The position numbers were made by a program, and so were the translations under genes. The notes under the pieces were generated by a model. The model saw nothing but the letters and a program-made list of their open reading frames with translations. It searched no databases and was not told the origin of the DNA. From Putridiphycobacter roseus (GTDB lineage: Bacteria > Bacteroidota > Bacteroidia > Flavobacteriales_D > Crocinitomicaceae), in assembly GCF_003234935.1 (NCBI RefSeq), contig NZ_QKSB01000002.1:1-64000 (forward strand): a DNA stretch of 64,000 bases. The letters run 5' to 3'. Of this stretch, positions 34,371 through 43,445 are shown piece after piece. Position 1 is the stretch's first letter. Each line of letters begins with the position of its first letter.

Positions 34371-35690
34371 ATGAGTCAATATAAAAAGGTAGCGTTTTAT
34401 ACATTGGGTTGTAAACTGAATTTTTCAGAGACATCAACCATTGCAAGAAATTTTGAAAATCAAGGTTTTGCAAAAGTAGATTTTACAGATCGACCGGATA
34501 TTTTTATTATCAACACCTGTTCCGTAACAGATAATGCAGATAAAAAATGCCGACAAATAGTTAAAAAGGCGCTGAAAATAAACCCTAATGCTTTTGTGAC
34601 CATGATTGGCTGTTACGCCCAATTAAAACCAGGAGAAATAGCAGAAATTGATGGTGTTGATTTGGTATTGGGTGCAAATGAAAAGTTCAACATTCTAGAC
34701 CATATAGAAAAACTTGAAAAAAACGAGGTCGCAAAAATTGAAAACGCCAACATCAAGGAGACGACGGATTTTATACCATCATTTAGTTATGGCGACCGTA
34801 CCCGTTCCTTTTTAAAAGTACAAGATGGCTGCGATTACTTTTGTACTTTTTGTACCATACCACTTGCGAGAGGAAAAAGTAGAAATGCCACGGTTGCGGA
34901 AACCGTTTTAGAAGCAAATAAAATAGCGGCAACAAAAATAAAAGAAGTCGTACTAACAGGTGTTAACATTGGAGACTTTGGTCAAGGAGAGGGAGAAAAC
35001 TTTAAAGACTTAGTTGTTGCATTAGATGATGTTGAAGGCATTGAAAGATTCAGAATATCGAGTATTGAACCGAACCTTTTGAGTAATGAAATTATTGAAT
35101 TTGTCTCCAAATCAAAAAGGTTTCTACCCCATTTCCATATTCCATTACAATCCGGATCAGACACACTTTTAAAAGCCATGCGTCGTAAATATTTAACCGA
35201 TTTGTATGTAGAAAGAGTAAACACGATTAAGCGACTTATGCCCAACACGTGTATTGGAGTCGACGTTATTGTTGGTTTTCCTGGAGAGACTGAAGAAGAA
35301 TTTTTGAAAACAGTTGATTTCATCCAGTCCATAGACATTTCATATCTTCATGTTTTCACCTATTCAGAAAGAGCAAATACCACTGCCCGTAAAATGGCAG
35401 AAGCAGTACCTTTGAATATTCGTAGAGCACGGAGTAGGCAACTTCAAATTCTTTCAGAAAAGAAAAAAAGAGCATTCTACGAATCTCAGTTGGGCTTAGA
35501 AAAATCTGTGCTTTTTGAAGGAGAAGAAAACGAAGGAACCATGTATGGCTTTACCGAAAATTATGTGAAAGTTAAAATACCTTTTGATGCTTCATTAGTC
35601 AACGAAATTAGACAAGTAGAATTGACAGAAATAGATAGAGATGGTATCGTAAAAGCTAATATTTTAACGGTCGCACAAATCGATAAGTAA
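34371..35690 (+). CDS. mtaB: tRNA t6A37 methylthiotransferase MtaB
   Basis: A 439-aa radical-SAM enzyme that converts t6A37 to ms2t6A37 in tRNAs reading ANN codons. The N-terminal UPF0004 domain carries its cluster cysteines in LGCKLNFSE, NTCSVT and GCYAQ. The radical-SAM cluster motif is CDYFCTFC in QDGCDYFCTFCTIPLARG. VGFPGETEEEF and a C-terminal TRAM-like domain (about 375-437, FTENYVKVKIPF) follow. Length and motifs match MtaB better than MiaB or RimO. Confidence 0.93.
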   Translation: MSQYKKVAFYTLGCKLNFSETSTIARNFENQGFAKVDFTDRPDIFIINTCSVTDNADKKCRQIVKKALKINPNAFVTMIGCYAQLKPGEIAEIDGVDLVLGANEKFNILDHIEKLEKNEVAKIENANIKETTDFIPSFSYGDRTRSFLKVQDGCDYFCTFCTIPLARGKSRNATVAETVLEANKIAATKIKEVVLTGVNIGDFGQGEGENFKDLVVALDDVEGIERFRISSIEPNLLSNEIIEFVSKSKRFLPHFHIPLQSGSDTLLKAMRRKYLTDLYVERVNTIKRLMPNTCIGVDVIVGFPGETEEEFLKTVDFIQSIDISYLHVFTYSERANTTARKMAEAVPLNIRRARSRQLQILSEKKKRAFYESQLGLEKSVLFEGEENEGTMYGFTENYVKVKIPFDASLVNEIRQVELTEIDRDGIVKANILTVAQIDK

Positions 35691-35766
35691 CTATTTTTGA
35701 TATTTTAACCTATATTGTCTGCTCAATTGATAGATAACAATTATTTTTACAAAAAAATTTTTAAGC

Positions 35767-36834
35767 ATGAATACAAAATTTCATTTATTAACCATAGATA
35801 AAGTAGTAAAAGAAACAAGCGATACTGTTTCCATTTCTTTTACCATTCCAGCGGATGTAAAAGATGATTTTCACTTTAAAGCAGGGCAATACTTGACTTT
35901 AAAAACCACGATTAATAACGAGGACATTCGTCGTTCTTATTCTATTAGTTCTGCACCACATGAAGGAACAGTAACTGTTGCTATAAAAAAAGTGGAAAAT
36001 GGCACTTTTTCTGCTTATGCTCAAAATTTAAAAGCGGGCGACCAAATAGAAGTATTAGCTCCTCAAGGAAACTTTGTATTAAAATCGGATGGGACTAAAA
36101 ACTATGCCTTTTTTGCCGCAGGAAGTGGTATTACACCAATCATTTCTATTATTAAAAATATATTAAATGCTAATAATGGCAGTACGGCAACCTTATTTTA
36201 CGGTAATAAATCAGGTATAGAAACTATTTATAAAAATGAATTAGATGCATTAGCAAGTGCTAACAATAATTTTGATTTACACTATGTTTTAACCAGAGAA
36301 GAAGGTGCCAATGATGTTTTATCTGGTAGAATAAACAAAGCAAAAATTGAAGCGATAGACAAAGCCTATTTAGCCGATAAAAATATTGATGATATTTATT
36401 CTTGTGGACCAGAATCAATTATTCAAGCAGTAAATGATTATTTTGTAGGAAAAGGAAAAGACAGTAAAAACATTCACTTCGAATTATTTACCACACCAGT
36501 AAAAGAGGTAACTGGCGCTGAAAACTCTTCAGATGAACCAATTCCAGATGTAAACGCTTCTGTTACCGTTATTATTGATGATGAAGAATTCCAATTTGAT
36601 TTAAGTTCAAAAGGAAAAAATATTTTACAAGCGGCACAAGATGCAGATGCAGATGTACCGTTTTCGTGTAAGGGCGGAGTATGTTGTACTTGTAGAGCAA
36701 AAGTAATTGAGGGCAAAGCGGTGATGGATTTAAATTACGCATTAGAGCCAGAAGAAGTTGCAGATGGATTTATATTAACTTGTCAAGCACATCCTGTTAC
36801 AGACAAGGTAGTAGTATCTTTTGACGAATACTAA
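35767..36834 (+). CDS. PaaE-like ferredoxin reductase with 2Fe-2S domain
   Basis: A 355-aa three-domain oxidoreductase. An FAD-binding barrel comes first (RRSYSISSAPHE at about 57-69 is the flavin motif), then an NAD(P)-binding domain (FFAAGSGITPIISIIKNIL; YSCGPESII), then a C-terminal plant-type ferredoxin domain with Cys in FSCKGGVCCTCRAKV and a fourth Cys in ILTCQAHP. This is the PaaE / phenylacetyl-CoA epoxidase reductase architecture. No other paa genes are in the window, so it more likely feeds electrons to an unlinked oxygenase or desaturase. It precedes an SDR gene by 11 nt. Confidence 0.9.
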   Translation: MNTKFHLLTIDKVVKETSDTVSISFTIPADVKDDFHFKAGQYLTLKTTINNEDIRRSYSISSAPHEGTVTVAIKKVENGTFSAYAQNLKAGDQIEVLAPQGNFVLKSDGTKNYAFFAAGSGITPIISIIKNILNANNGSTATLFYGNKSGIETIYKNELDALASANNNFDLHYVLTREEGANDVLSGRINKAKIEAIDKAYLADKNIDDIYSCGPESIIQAVNDYFVGKGKDSKNIHFELFTTPVKEVTGAENSSDEPIPDVNASVTVIIDDEEFQFDLSSKGKNILQAAQDADADVPFSCKGGVCCTCRAKVIEGKAVMDLNYALEPEEVADGFILTCQAHPVTDKVVVSFDEY

Positions 36835-36845
36835 AAACATTTCTT

Positions 36846-37523
36846 TTGAAAAACATTGTAATCATAGGGGCTAGTCGCGGAATTGGTTTAGCCTTAGTTA
36901 AACAATTGGTAAAAGAAAACCAAGTTTTGGCCATTTCACGCCAAACGGACAGTTTATTAAAAATTTCTGCTGACACACTGACAGTAAGATCAATGGATTT
37001 GAATGCATTAGATTTTAAAAAATCACTAAGTGCTTTATTAAAAGAAACGGGAGCACCTATTGATTTACTAATAAACAATGCGGGGTATTTAGTAAACAAG
37101 CCTTTTTTAGCATTAGACAGAGCGGATATTGCCGCACAATTTAACACAAACGTCATTGGAATTATGGAAGCTTGTCAAGCTTGTATTCCTTTTATGCAAC
37201 CCAACAGCCATATTGTAAACATTGGCTCCATGGGCGGATTTCAAGGCAGCTCAAAATTTGCGGGACTAAGTGCTTACTCATCCTCAAAGGCAGCAGTGGC
37301 TAGTTTTACGGAATGTTTAGCGGAAGAAATGCAAGCCTTGGGAATTAAAGCTAATTGTTTAGCACTTGGTGCAGTACAAACTGAAATGTTAGCAGCAGCT
37401 TTTCCAGGATATGAAGCGCCTGTTTCGGCTACTGATATGGCAGCATACATTGCTGACTTTGGTTTAAACGCGCACCATTGGATAAATGGAAAGGTAATTC
37501 CTGTATCCTTGTCTACTCCATAA
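36846..37523 (+). CDS. Short-chain dehydrogenase/reductase
   Basis: A 225-aa NAD(P)-binding Rossmann enzyme of the SDR family. The cofactor motif is GASRGIG (residues 8-14), NNAG occurs near 77-80, and the catalytic Ser/Tyr/Lys are seen in NIGSMGG and YSSSKAA. It starts at TTG 36846, the only start that keeps the Rossmann strand intact. Substrate unknown. The 11-nt gap to the PaaE-like gene suggests cotranscription. Confidence 0.9.
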   Translation: MKNIVIIGASRGIGLALVKQLVKENQVLAISRQTDSLLKISADTLTVRSMDLNALDFKKSLSALLKETGAPIDLLINNAGYLVNKPFLALDRADIAAQFNTNVIGIMEACQACIPFMQPNSHIVNIGSMGGFQGSSKFAGLSAYSSSKAAVASFTECLAEEMQALGIKANCLALGAVQTEMLAAAFPGYEAPVSATDMAAYIADFGLNAHHWINGKVIPVSLSTP

Positions 37524-37562
37524 TTATTCCTAAATTTAAACTTATATTAAAAAGCATACGCT

Positions 37563-38378
37563 ATGTCAGTACACTCAAACGTAAAAAGAATTACTACCCA
37601 TGTACTTCAAGAAATGAAGGACAATGGTGAGAAAATAGCCATGTTAACTGGTTATGATTTTTCAATGGCTAAAATTTTAGATGAAGCAGGTATTGATATT
37701 ATACTTGTAGGTGACTCCGCTTCAAATGTGATGGCTGGTCATGAAACTACCTTGCCAATAACTTTAGACCAAATGATATATCATGCATCTTCTGTTGTGA
37801 GAGCAATTGAAAGATCTTTGGTAGTTGTTGATTTGCCTTTTGGTTCTTACCAAGGGGATTCTAAGCAAGCCTTGCATTCCGCCATCAGAATTATGAAAGA
37901 ATCTGGTGGACATGCGGTGAAAATGGAAGGTGGTAAAGAAATTATTGATTCTATCTCCAGAATTTTAACAGCTGGTATTCCTGTTATGGGACATTTAGGC
38001 TTAACGCCTCAATCTATTTATAAATTTGGAACATATACAGTAAGAGCAAAAGACGAAGACGAAGCCGATAGACTAATTAAGGATGCGCAATTACTGGAAG
38101 AAACAGGTTGTTTTGCAATAGTTGTTGAAAAAATACCTGCAGATTTAGCAGCAAGAGTAGCCCAACACGTCAAAATTCCAATCATTGGAATTGGTGCTGG
38201 AAACGGAGTAGACGGTCAAGTTTTAGTAGTACATGACATGTTGGGAATCAACAATGAATTCAACCCGAGATTTTTAAGAAAGTACAAAAACTTACATAAC
38301 GAGATGTTAGATGCTTTTCAAATGTACATCAAGGATGTGAGAAGCAAAGATTTTCCAAACGATAAAGAACAGTATTAA
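37563..38378 (+). CDS. panB: 3-methyl-2-oxobutanoate hydroxymethyltransferase
   Basis: A 271-aa TIM-barrel enzyme, first step of pantothenate/CoA synthesis (alpha-ketoisovalerate plus methylene-THF to ketopantoate). Motifs present: [19 protein letters not shown], the Mg-binding [50 protein letters not shown] and [20 protein letters not shown]. Length is standard. No panC is in the window. It is followed by a bidirectional terminator shared with rpoD. Confidence 0.96.
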   Translation: MSVHSNVKRITTHVLQEMKDNGEKIAMLTGYDFSMAKILDEAGIDIILVGDSASNVMAGHETTLPITLDQMIYHASSVVRAIERSLVVVDLPFGSYQGDSKQALHSAIRIMKESGGHAVKMEGGKEIIDSISRILTAGIPVMGHLGLTPQSIYKFGTYTVRAKDEDEADRLIKDAQLLEETGCFAIVVEKIPADLAARVAQHVKIPIIGIGAGNGVDGQVLVVHDMLGINNEFNPRFLRKYKNLHNEMLDAFQMYIKDVRSKDFPNDKEQY

Positions 38379-38386
38379 GCATAAAA

Positions 38387-38415
38387 AAATCCTTCAACTT
38401 TAAGTTGAAGGATTT
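38387..38415. terminator. Bidirectional terminator between panB and rpoD
   Basis: AAATCCTTCAACTT and AAGTTGAAGGATTT form a 14-bp inverted repeat with almost no loop, with A/T tracts on both sides. It sits in the 65-nt gap between the convergent genes. Confidence 0.75.
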
Positions 38416-38443
38416 AATTGTAAACCAAAAAACGGGAATTTGC

Positions 38444-39313
38444 TTATCCTAAGTATGCTTTTAACATTCTACTTCGGCTAGCTTGACGCATTCTGCGAAT
38501 TCCTTTCTCTTTAATTTGTCGTACACGTTCCCGTGTTAATTCAAATAAATCGCCTATTTCTTCTAAAGTTAAAGAGGCTTTACCTCCTAAACCATAATAT
38601 AGTCGAATAATGCTTGCTTCTCTTTGTTTTAAAGTACTCAAGGATCTTTCAATCTCTTGCTCTAAAGACTCTTTCATGATCACATTGTCTGGACTTTGCT
38701 TTTCTGTATTTTGCAATAAATCATACATATTAGATGAATTATCATCCCCACTTACCAAAGGCGCATCCATGGAAACATGTTTACCTGAAGATTGCATGGC
38801 TTGTTTTACATCTTTTAAAGAAATTTCCATATAATCTGAAATCTCTTGTGCAGTAGGCGTTCTACCTAAGTCCTGTTCAATTTTTGAATATGCTTTATTC
38901 ATTTTACCTATGGTTCCAATTTTATTTAATGGTAACCTAACCACTCTAGCTTGATCTGCTAAAGCTTGTAAAATAGATTGACGAATCCACCATACGGCGT
39001 AGGAGATAAATTTAAACCCCCTGGTTTCATCAAATCGTTTGGCAGCTTTAATTAAACCGATATTTCCCTCGTTAATTAAATCTGACAATGTTAGTCCTTG
39101 ATTTTGATATTGTTTTGCTACAGAAACTACAAACCTTAGGTTGGCAGACACCAATCTATCTAAAGCTACTTGATCGCCTTGCTTTATTTTATTGGTCAAT
39201 TCTACTTCCTCCTCAGCTGTCACCATTTCTTTTTTTGCAATATCATGCAAATACTTATCTAACGAAGCAGTCTCTCTGTTCGTTACCTGTTTGGCTATTT
39301 TTAGCTGTCTCAT
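38444..39313 (-). CDS. rpoD: Primary sigma factor RpoD (Bacteroidetes type)
   Basis: A 289-aa vegetative sigma-70, the short Bacteroidetes form without region 1.1. Region 1.2 is [20 protein letters not shown]. Region 2 is seen as [40 protein letters not shown] and [13 protein letters not shown]. Region 3 is [20 protein letters not shown]. Region 4 is [14 protein letters not shown] followed by the helix-turn-helix [20 protein letters not shown]. This sigma recognises the TAnnTTTG promoters listed here. The gene stands alone between panB and ispH, with a 273-nt divergent upstream region. Confidence 0.96.
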   Translation of the reverse strand: MRQLKIAKQVTNRETASLDKYLHDIAKKEMVTAEEEVELTNKIKQGDQVALDRLVSANLRFVVSVAKQYQNQGLTLSDLINEGNIGLIKAAKRFDETRGFKFISYAVWWIRQSILQALADQARVVRLPLNKIGTIGKMNKAYSKIEQDLGRTPTAQEISDYMEISLKDVKQAMQSSGKHVSMDAPLVSGDDNSSNMYDLLQNTEKQSPDNVIMKESLEQEIERSLSTLKQREASIIRLYYGLGGKASLTLEEIGDLFELTRERVRQIKEKGIRRMRQASRSRMLKAYLG

Positions 39314-39563
39314 CTCCTCTTAAAAATTAAATTAATATTCCCTTGTCTATTTATATATACGCAAATTTGACGGTATTGGTTGGGAAACCTTTCCTAAATA
39401 ATTGTTAAATTACTTATTTTACATTTTCCGCTAGCCATTGTCATGCTTCGCATACAAGGAATATTACTGCAAAAATCGCGCCATATTTCATACTCATTTT
39501 TCGAATATAAATTAGCCTCTTTTTCTTTTTTTTTCTGCTCTTTTCTACCTGCAAGAGAATACC

Positions 39564-39571
39564 TATATTTG
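39564..39571 (+). promoter_or_regulatory. -7 element of ispH
   Basis: TATATTTG matches TAnnTTTG, 15 nt before the ispH ATG. The upstream T-rich tract may supply a weak -33 contact. The rest of the rpoD-ispH gap shows no clear rpoD promoter. Confidence 0.6.
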
Positions 39572-39586
39572 TACTAAGCAAGGCAC

Positions 39587-40804
39587 ATGAAAACATTCGA
39601 CATTCCAACATATTATAAATCTCCTATTTTAGGCAAGGTTAAAAATTTCAGAAAACAGGAGGACCCTAGGAAGAAGGACTTCACTCCTACTCGGCTTGAC
39701 TTTGGTGGGCTAGAATTTATTATTCCAAGACATTTTGGATTTTGTTATGGTGTTGAAAATGCCATTGAAATTTCCTACAAAGCGATTGCTGAGAATCCTA
39801 ATAAACGAATTTACTTACTGAGTGAAATGATTCATAATGCTGGAGTAAATGCAGACCTGCAGTCTTATGGTGTGAAATTTTTACAAGACACAAAGGGGAA
39901 CCAAATCATACCTTGGGGAGAATTAACCCCAAATGACATAGTAATCATTCCTGCTTTTGGTACTACCATTGCTATTGAAAATCAATTAGAAGATCTAGGT
40001 ATCTCACCTAAGAAATACAATACCACTTGCCCTTTTGTTGAAAAAGTATGGAAACGCTCTCAAAAACTAGGGGAAGATGATTATACCGTAATCATTCATG
40101 GCAAGAACAATCATGAAGAAACTAGGGCTACCTTTTCACATGCATCAGCCTATGCCAAATCTGTGGTGGTAAAAAACATGGCAGAAACGAAAATATTGGC
40201 TGAATTTATTGCAGGAATCAGACCTCTTTCGGCATTTAATGCAGAATTTGGTCATGCCGTTAGTGCTGGATTTGATCCAGAAAAAGATTTTGAAAAAATT
40301 GGTGTTGTCAACCAAACTACCATGTTGGCTTCAGACACCCAAGCTATAACAGATTACTTATATGGCATATTTGAAGTAAAGTATGGCACTGCTATTAAAA
40401 ATCATTTTGCGAACACCAGAGACACCTTATGTTATGCAACCAATGACAATCAATCTGCTACTTTAGAACTACTCAAAGAATCAGCGGATTTAGCCATAGT
40501 TATCGGTGGGTACAACAGTTCAAATACTAGCCATTTGGTAGAATTATTAGCTGAAAAGTTTCCAACTTATTATATTCAAGACGAAAATGAGTTGAATGAA
40601 GTAGGTCATTTAAAGCATTTTGACTATATTGGAAAGAAGATGAATACAACTAATGTATTTGAAAGGGATTTACCAAAGAAAATTATCATTTCAAGCGGTG
40701 CTTCTTGTCCAGATGCAGTAGTGGATAGAGTCATTCAGAAAATAATAAATTTTTACCCTAATTCTAGCACTGTAGAGCAAGTGCTGTTAAATTTTAATCT
40801 ATGA
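39587..40804 (+). CDS. ispH: 4-hydroxy-3-methylbut-2-enyl diphosphate reductase IspH (long plant/cyanobacterial type)
   Basis: A 405-aa Fe-S enzyme, last step of the MEP isoprenoid pathway (HMBPP to IPP/DMAPP). The three cluster cysteines are Cys53 in RHFGFCYGVENA, the Cys in TTCPFVEKVW and the Cys in SGASCPDAVVDRV. It is about 90 residues longer than E. coli IspH. An N-terminal extension (1-45), IIHGKNNHEET, VNQTTMLASDTQAI and GGYNSSNTSHL follow the plant/cyanobacterial pattern more than the short bacterial one. It overlaps the next lipoprotein gene by 4 nt (ATGA). Confidence 0.94.
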   Translation: MKTFDIPTYYKSPILGKVKNFRKQEDPRKKDFTPTRLDFGGLEFIIPRHFGFCYGVENAIEISYKAIAENPNKRIYLLSEMIHNAGVNADLQSYGVKFLQDTKGNQIIPWGELTPNDIVIIPAFGTTIAIENQLEDLGISPKKYNTTCPFVEKVWKRSQKLGEDDYTVIIHGKNNHEETRATFSHASAYAKSVVVKNMAETKILAEFIAGIRPLSAFNAEFGHAVSAGFDPEKDFEKIGVVNQTTMLASDTQAITDYLYGIFEVKYGTAIKNHFANTRDTLCYATNDNQSATLELLKESADLAIVIGGYNSSNTSHLVELLAEKFPTYYIQDENELNEVGHLKHFDYIGKKMNTTNVFERDLPKKIIISSGASCPDAVVDRVIQKIINFYPNSSTVEQVLLNFNL

Positions 40805-41250
40805 AAAAAATACATTTCTTAGGATTTGTTTTATTTTTTTTAAGTAGTTGTGCGTCATCTGTAGTATTTACGGGTGACTCAGAAATAAGTAAAAAAAATA
40901 TCATTAAATTTTCTACTCACCTAGAAACGGTAGTTGAGCAACACCAAATGCCCCACTTTATTGACCATGTAGAACCTAATTACAAAGCAGAGCAATTGGT
41001 CGGTATGATGGAAAATGACTCCGTTAGATTTGTAAACGAATTCTTCTGTGGCAATTCAACTGAAGACCAATTTATATGTCCTGATTTTGACAAAATCATT
41101 TCTATGGATTTAACAGAAATCAAGCAAGAATCTTCTGGTATTTATAAATTGACTTATAAAATAGTGAACACCATGGGCATTCTTTTAAATGTAGAAGTGT
41201 TCTTAAATACAAAACAAGAAAAATACACCTTATACAGCGCCGTAGGATAA
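40801..41250 (+). CDS. Small lipoprotein of unknown function
   Basis: 149 aa. The N-terminus is a lipoprotein signal with lipobox LSSC (Cys17). The mature part is mixed alpha/beta with two further cysteines (ending EFFCGNS and QFICPDF) and a C-terminal beta segment (YKLTYKIVNTMGILLNVEVF). I do not recognise a family. Its start overlaps the ispH stop, and uvrB starts 1 nt after its end, so it is coupled within an ispH-lipoprotein-uvrB transcript. Confidence 0.8.
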   Translation: MKKIHFLGFVLFFLSSCASSVVFTGDSEISKKNIIKFSTHLETVVEQHQMPHFIDHVEPNYKAEQLVGMMENDSVRFVNEFFCGNSTEDQFICPDFDKIISMDLTEIKQESSGIYKLTYKIVNTMGILLNVEVFLNTKQEKYTLYSAVG

Positions 41251-41251
41251 T

Positions 41252-43270
41252 ATGGATTTTAAACTTGTATCAGAATATGACCCCACAGGGGATCAACCAA
41301 ATGCTATTAAACAAATTGTTGAAGGCTTTGAATCGGGAATTAATTACCAAACCCTTCTAGGGGTCACAGGATCAGGGAAGACGTTTACCATGGCCAATGT
41401 GATCAAAGACTTAAATAAACCGACCCTTATTCTATCCCACAACAAAACTCTTGCTGCTCAATTATATGGTGAATTCAAACAGTTTTTTCCTGAAAACGCA
41501 GTAGAGTACTTTGTTTCATATTACGATTATTATCAACCTGAAGCTTATTTACCCACTACCGATTTGTTTATTGAAAAAGACATGTCGATTAATGATGAAA
41601 TAGAAAAACTACGTCTATCTGCAACTTCTGCCTTATTATCGGGAAGAAGAGATGTTATAATTGTAGCTTCTGTTTCTTGTATTTACGGTATAGGTAATCC
41701 CGCTGAATTTGAAAACAGTATTATACCATTGGACGTAGGGCAGGTAATTAGTCGGAATAAGTTTTTATTGCGCTTGGTTGAAAATTTATATTCTAGAAAT
41801 GATACGGCACCGGAAAGAGGAAACTTTAGGGTAAAAGGTGATACGGTAGATATATTTTTAGCCTATGTAGACTATGCATTAAGGGTTGTGTTTTTTGGAG
41901 ATGAAATTGAAGAGATTTTCACTTTTGACCCTATGAATAATTCCAAACTGGAAGATTTTGAAACCATTAAAATATTTCCAGCGAACATTTTTGTCACCAG
42001 TCAAAAAACTATTAATAATGCGGTAGAGGAAATTGAATTGGACTTGGGTAAATACGTAAACTTTTTAAAATACGAAGGTAAAACTGTAGAGGCACAAAGA
42101 ATTGAAGACCGTGTGACTTACGATTTAGAAATGATTCGGGAACTTGGTTATTGTTCCGGTATTGAAAATTATTCTCGTTATTTTGACCAACGCGCACCGG
42201 GCAGTAGACCCTTTTGTTTATTAGATTATTTTCCAGATGATTTTGTCATGATGATTGATGAAAGTCACGTGACCTTACCACAAATTAAAGCCATGTACGG
42301 TGGCGATAGGGCTAGAAAAGTGAATTTGGTAGATTATGGTTTTCGATTGCCTGCGGCCATGGACAACAGACCTTTAAAGTTTGAAGAATTTGAAATGATT
42401 ACGCCACGAACTTTATATGTAAGTGCTACACCAGCCAATTATGAATTAGAGAAGTCGGAAGGGGTAATTATTGAACAAGTGATTAGACCAACAGGCTTAT
42501 TAGATCCTGAAATTACCATCCGTCCCAGTGAAAACCAGATTGATGATTTAATGGAAGAAATTCACATTAGAATTGAAAAAGACGAAAGAGTTTTGGTTAC
42601 CACATTGACCAAACGAATGGCGGAAGAGTTACAGAAATACCTAGACAAAAACGGTATAGCTTGTCGTTACATTCATTCAGATGTGGATACTATGGAAAGG
42701 GTTGAAATTCTCCGTCAATTGCGATTAGGAGATTTTGATACATTAATTGGTGTAAATTTATTGAGAGAAGGATTAGATTTACCCGAGGTATCTTTGGTAG
42801 CTATTTTAGATGCGGATAAGGAAGGCTTTTTACGTTCAGAACGGGCCTTGGTACAAACCGTTGGTCGAGCCGCTAGAAATGTAAACGGAATAGTAATCAT
42901 GTATGCAGATAAGATTACAGATTCTATGCGGAAAACCATTGATGAAACCAATAGAAGACGAAAAATTCAACACCAGTATAATTTAGACCATGGTATAACA
43001 CCATATCAAATTAAAAAATCTGTTGAACAAATCATGCGTCAAACCAAAGTGGCAGATGGAGACAAGGAAATCTCTGATTATAATATCCCTAACGAAAGCA
43101 GTATTGCAGCTGATCCAGTAATTGCTTACATGAGTAAGCCGCAATTGCAGAATGCTACTTTAAAAATTAAAAAGGAAATGCAAGCTGCTGCCAAAAAATT
43201 AGATTTTATTGAAGCAGCTAGACTCAGAGATGAAATGTATCAATTACAAGAAAAGTTAAAAACCATGTAA
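41252..43270 (+). CDS. uvrB: Excinuclease ABC subunit B
   Basis: A 672-aa UvrB, the damage-verification helicase of nucleotide excision repair. Walker A is GVTGSGKTFTMA, the beta-hairpin is YYDYYQPEAYLPTTDLFIEK, Walker B is MIDESHVTLPQI, and the helicase motifs TLYVSATPANYELEKSEG and QTVGRAARN are present. A C-terminal UVR motif (about 633-667, KKLDFIEAARLRDEM) for UvrC binding is present. Length is exactly the family norm. uvrA and uvrC are not in the window. Confidence 0.97.
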   Translation: MDFKLVSEYDPTGDQPNAIKQIVEGFESGINYQTLLGVTGSGKTFTMANVIKDLNKPTLILSHNKTLAAQLYGEFKQFFPENAVEYFVSYYDYYQPEAYLPTTDLFIEKDMSINDEIEKLRLSATSALLSGRRDVIIVASVSCIYGIGNPAEFENSIIPLDVGQVISRNKFLLRLVENLYSRNDTAPERGNFRVKGDTVDIFLAYVDYALRVVFFGDEIEEIFTFDPMNNSKLEDFETIKIFPANIFVTSQKTINNAVEEIELDLGKYVNFLKYEGKTVEAQRIEDRVTYDLEMIRELGYCSGIENYSRYFDQRAPGSRPFCLLDYFPDDFVMMIDESHVTLPQIKAMYGGDRARKVNLVDYGFRLPAAMDNRPLKFEEFEMITPRTLYVSATPANYELEKSEGVIIEQVIRPTGLLDPEITIRPSENQIDDLMEEIHIRIEKDERVLVTTLTKRMAEELQKYLDKNGIACRYIHSDVDTMERVEILRQLRLGDFDTLIGVNLLREGLDLPEVSLVAILDADKEGFLRSERALVQTVGRAARNVNGIVIMYADKITDSMRKTIDETNRRRKIQHQYNLDHGITPYQIKKSVEQIMRQTKVADGDKEISDYNIPNESSIAADPVIAYMSKPQLQNATLKIKKEMQAAAKKLDFIEAARLRDEMYQLQEKLKTM

Positions 43271-43394
43271 ATCTGCATTTTAAAAAAGTATGAGCACATT
43301 ATTCTTTTGTTCGTTATTTATTGGATGCACTTTTTCACCAATCCAATGATGATAAATAGGCACCTAGCTACCTACTCTATTCTCAACTATTTTG

Positions 43395-43402
43395 TACTTT
43401 TG
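43395..43402 (+). promoter_or_regulatory. -7 element of the T9SS cargo gene
   Basis: TACTTTTG fits TAnnTTTG, 43 nt before the ATG at 43446. No good -33. Confidence 0.45.
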
Positions 43403-43445
43403 AGCATCCCCGCATGTATATAGCATAGAATTAAAAGTCTAAAAT

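Noticed and set aside
35767..36834. Phenylacetate degradation locus suggested by the PaaE-like gene
   Set aside because: No paaABCD or other pathway gene is present in the window; the reductase alone does not show the pathway.
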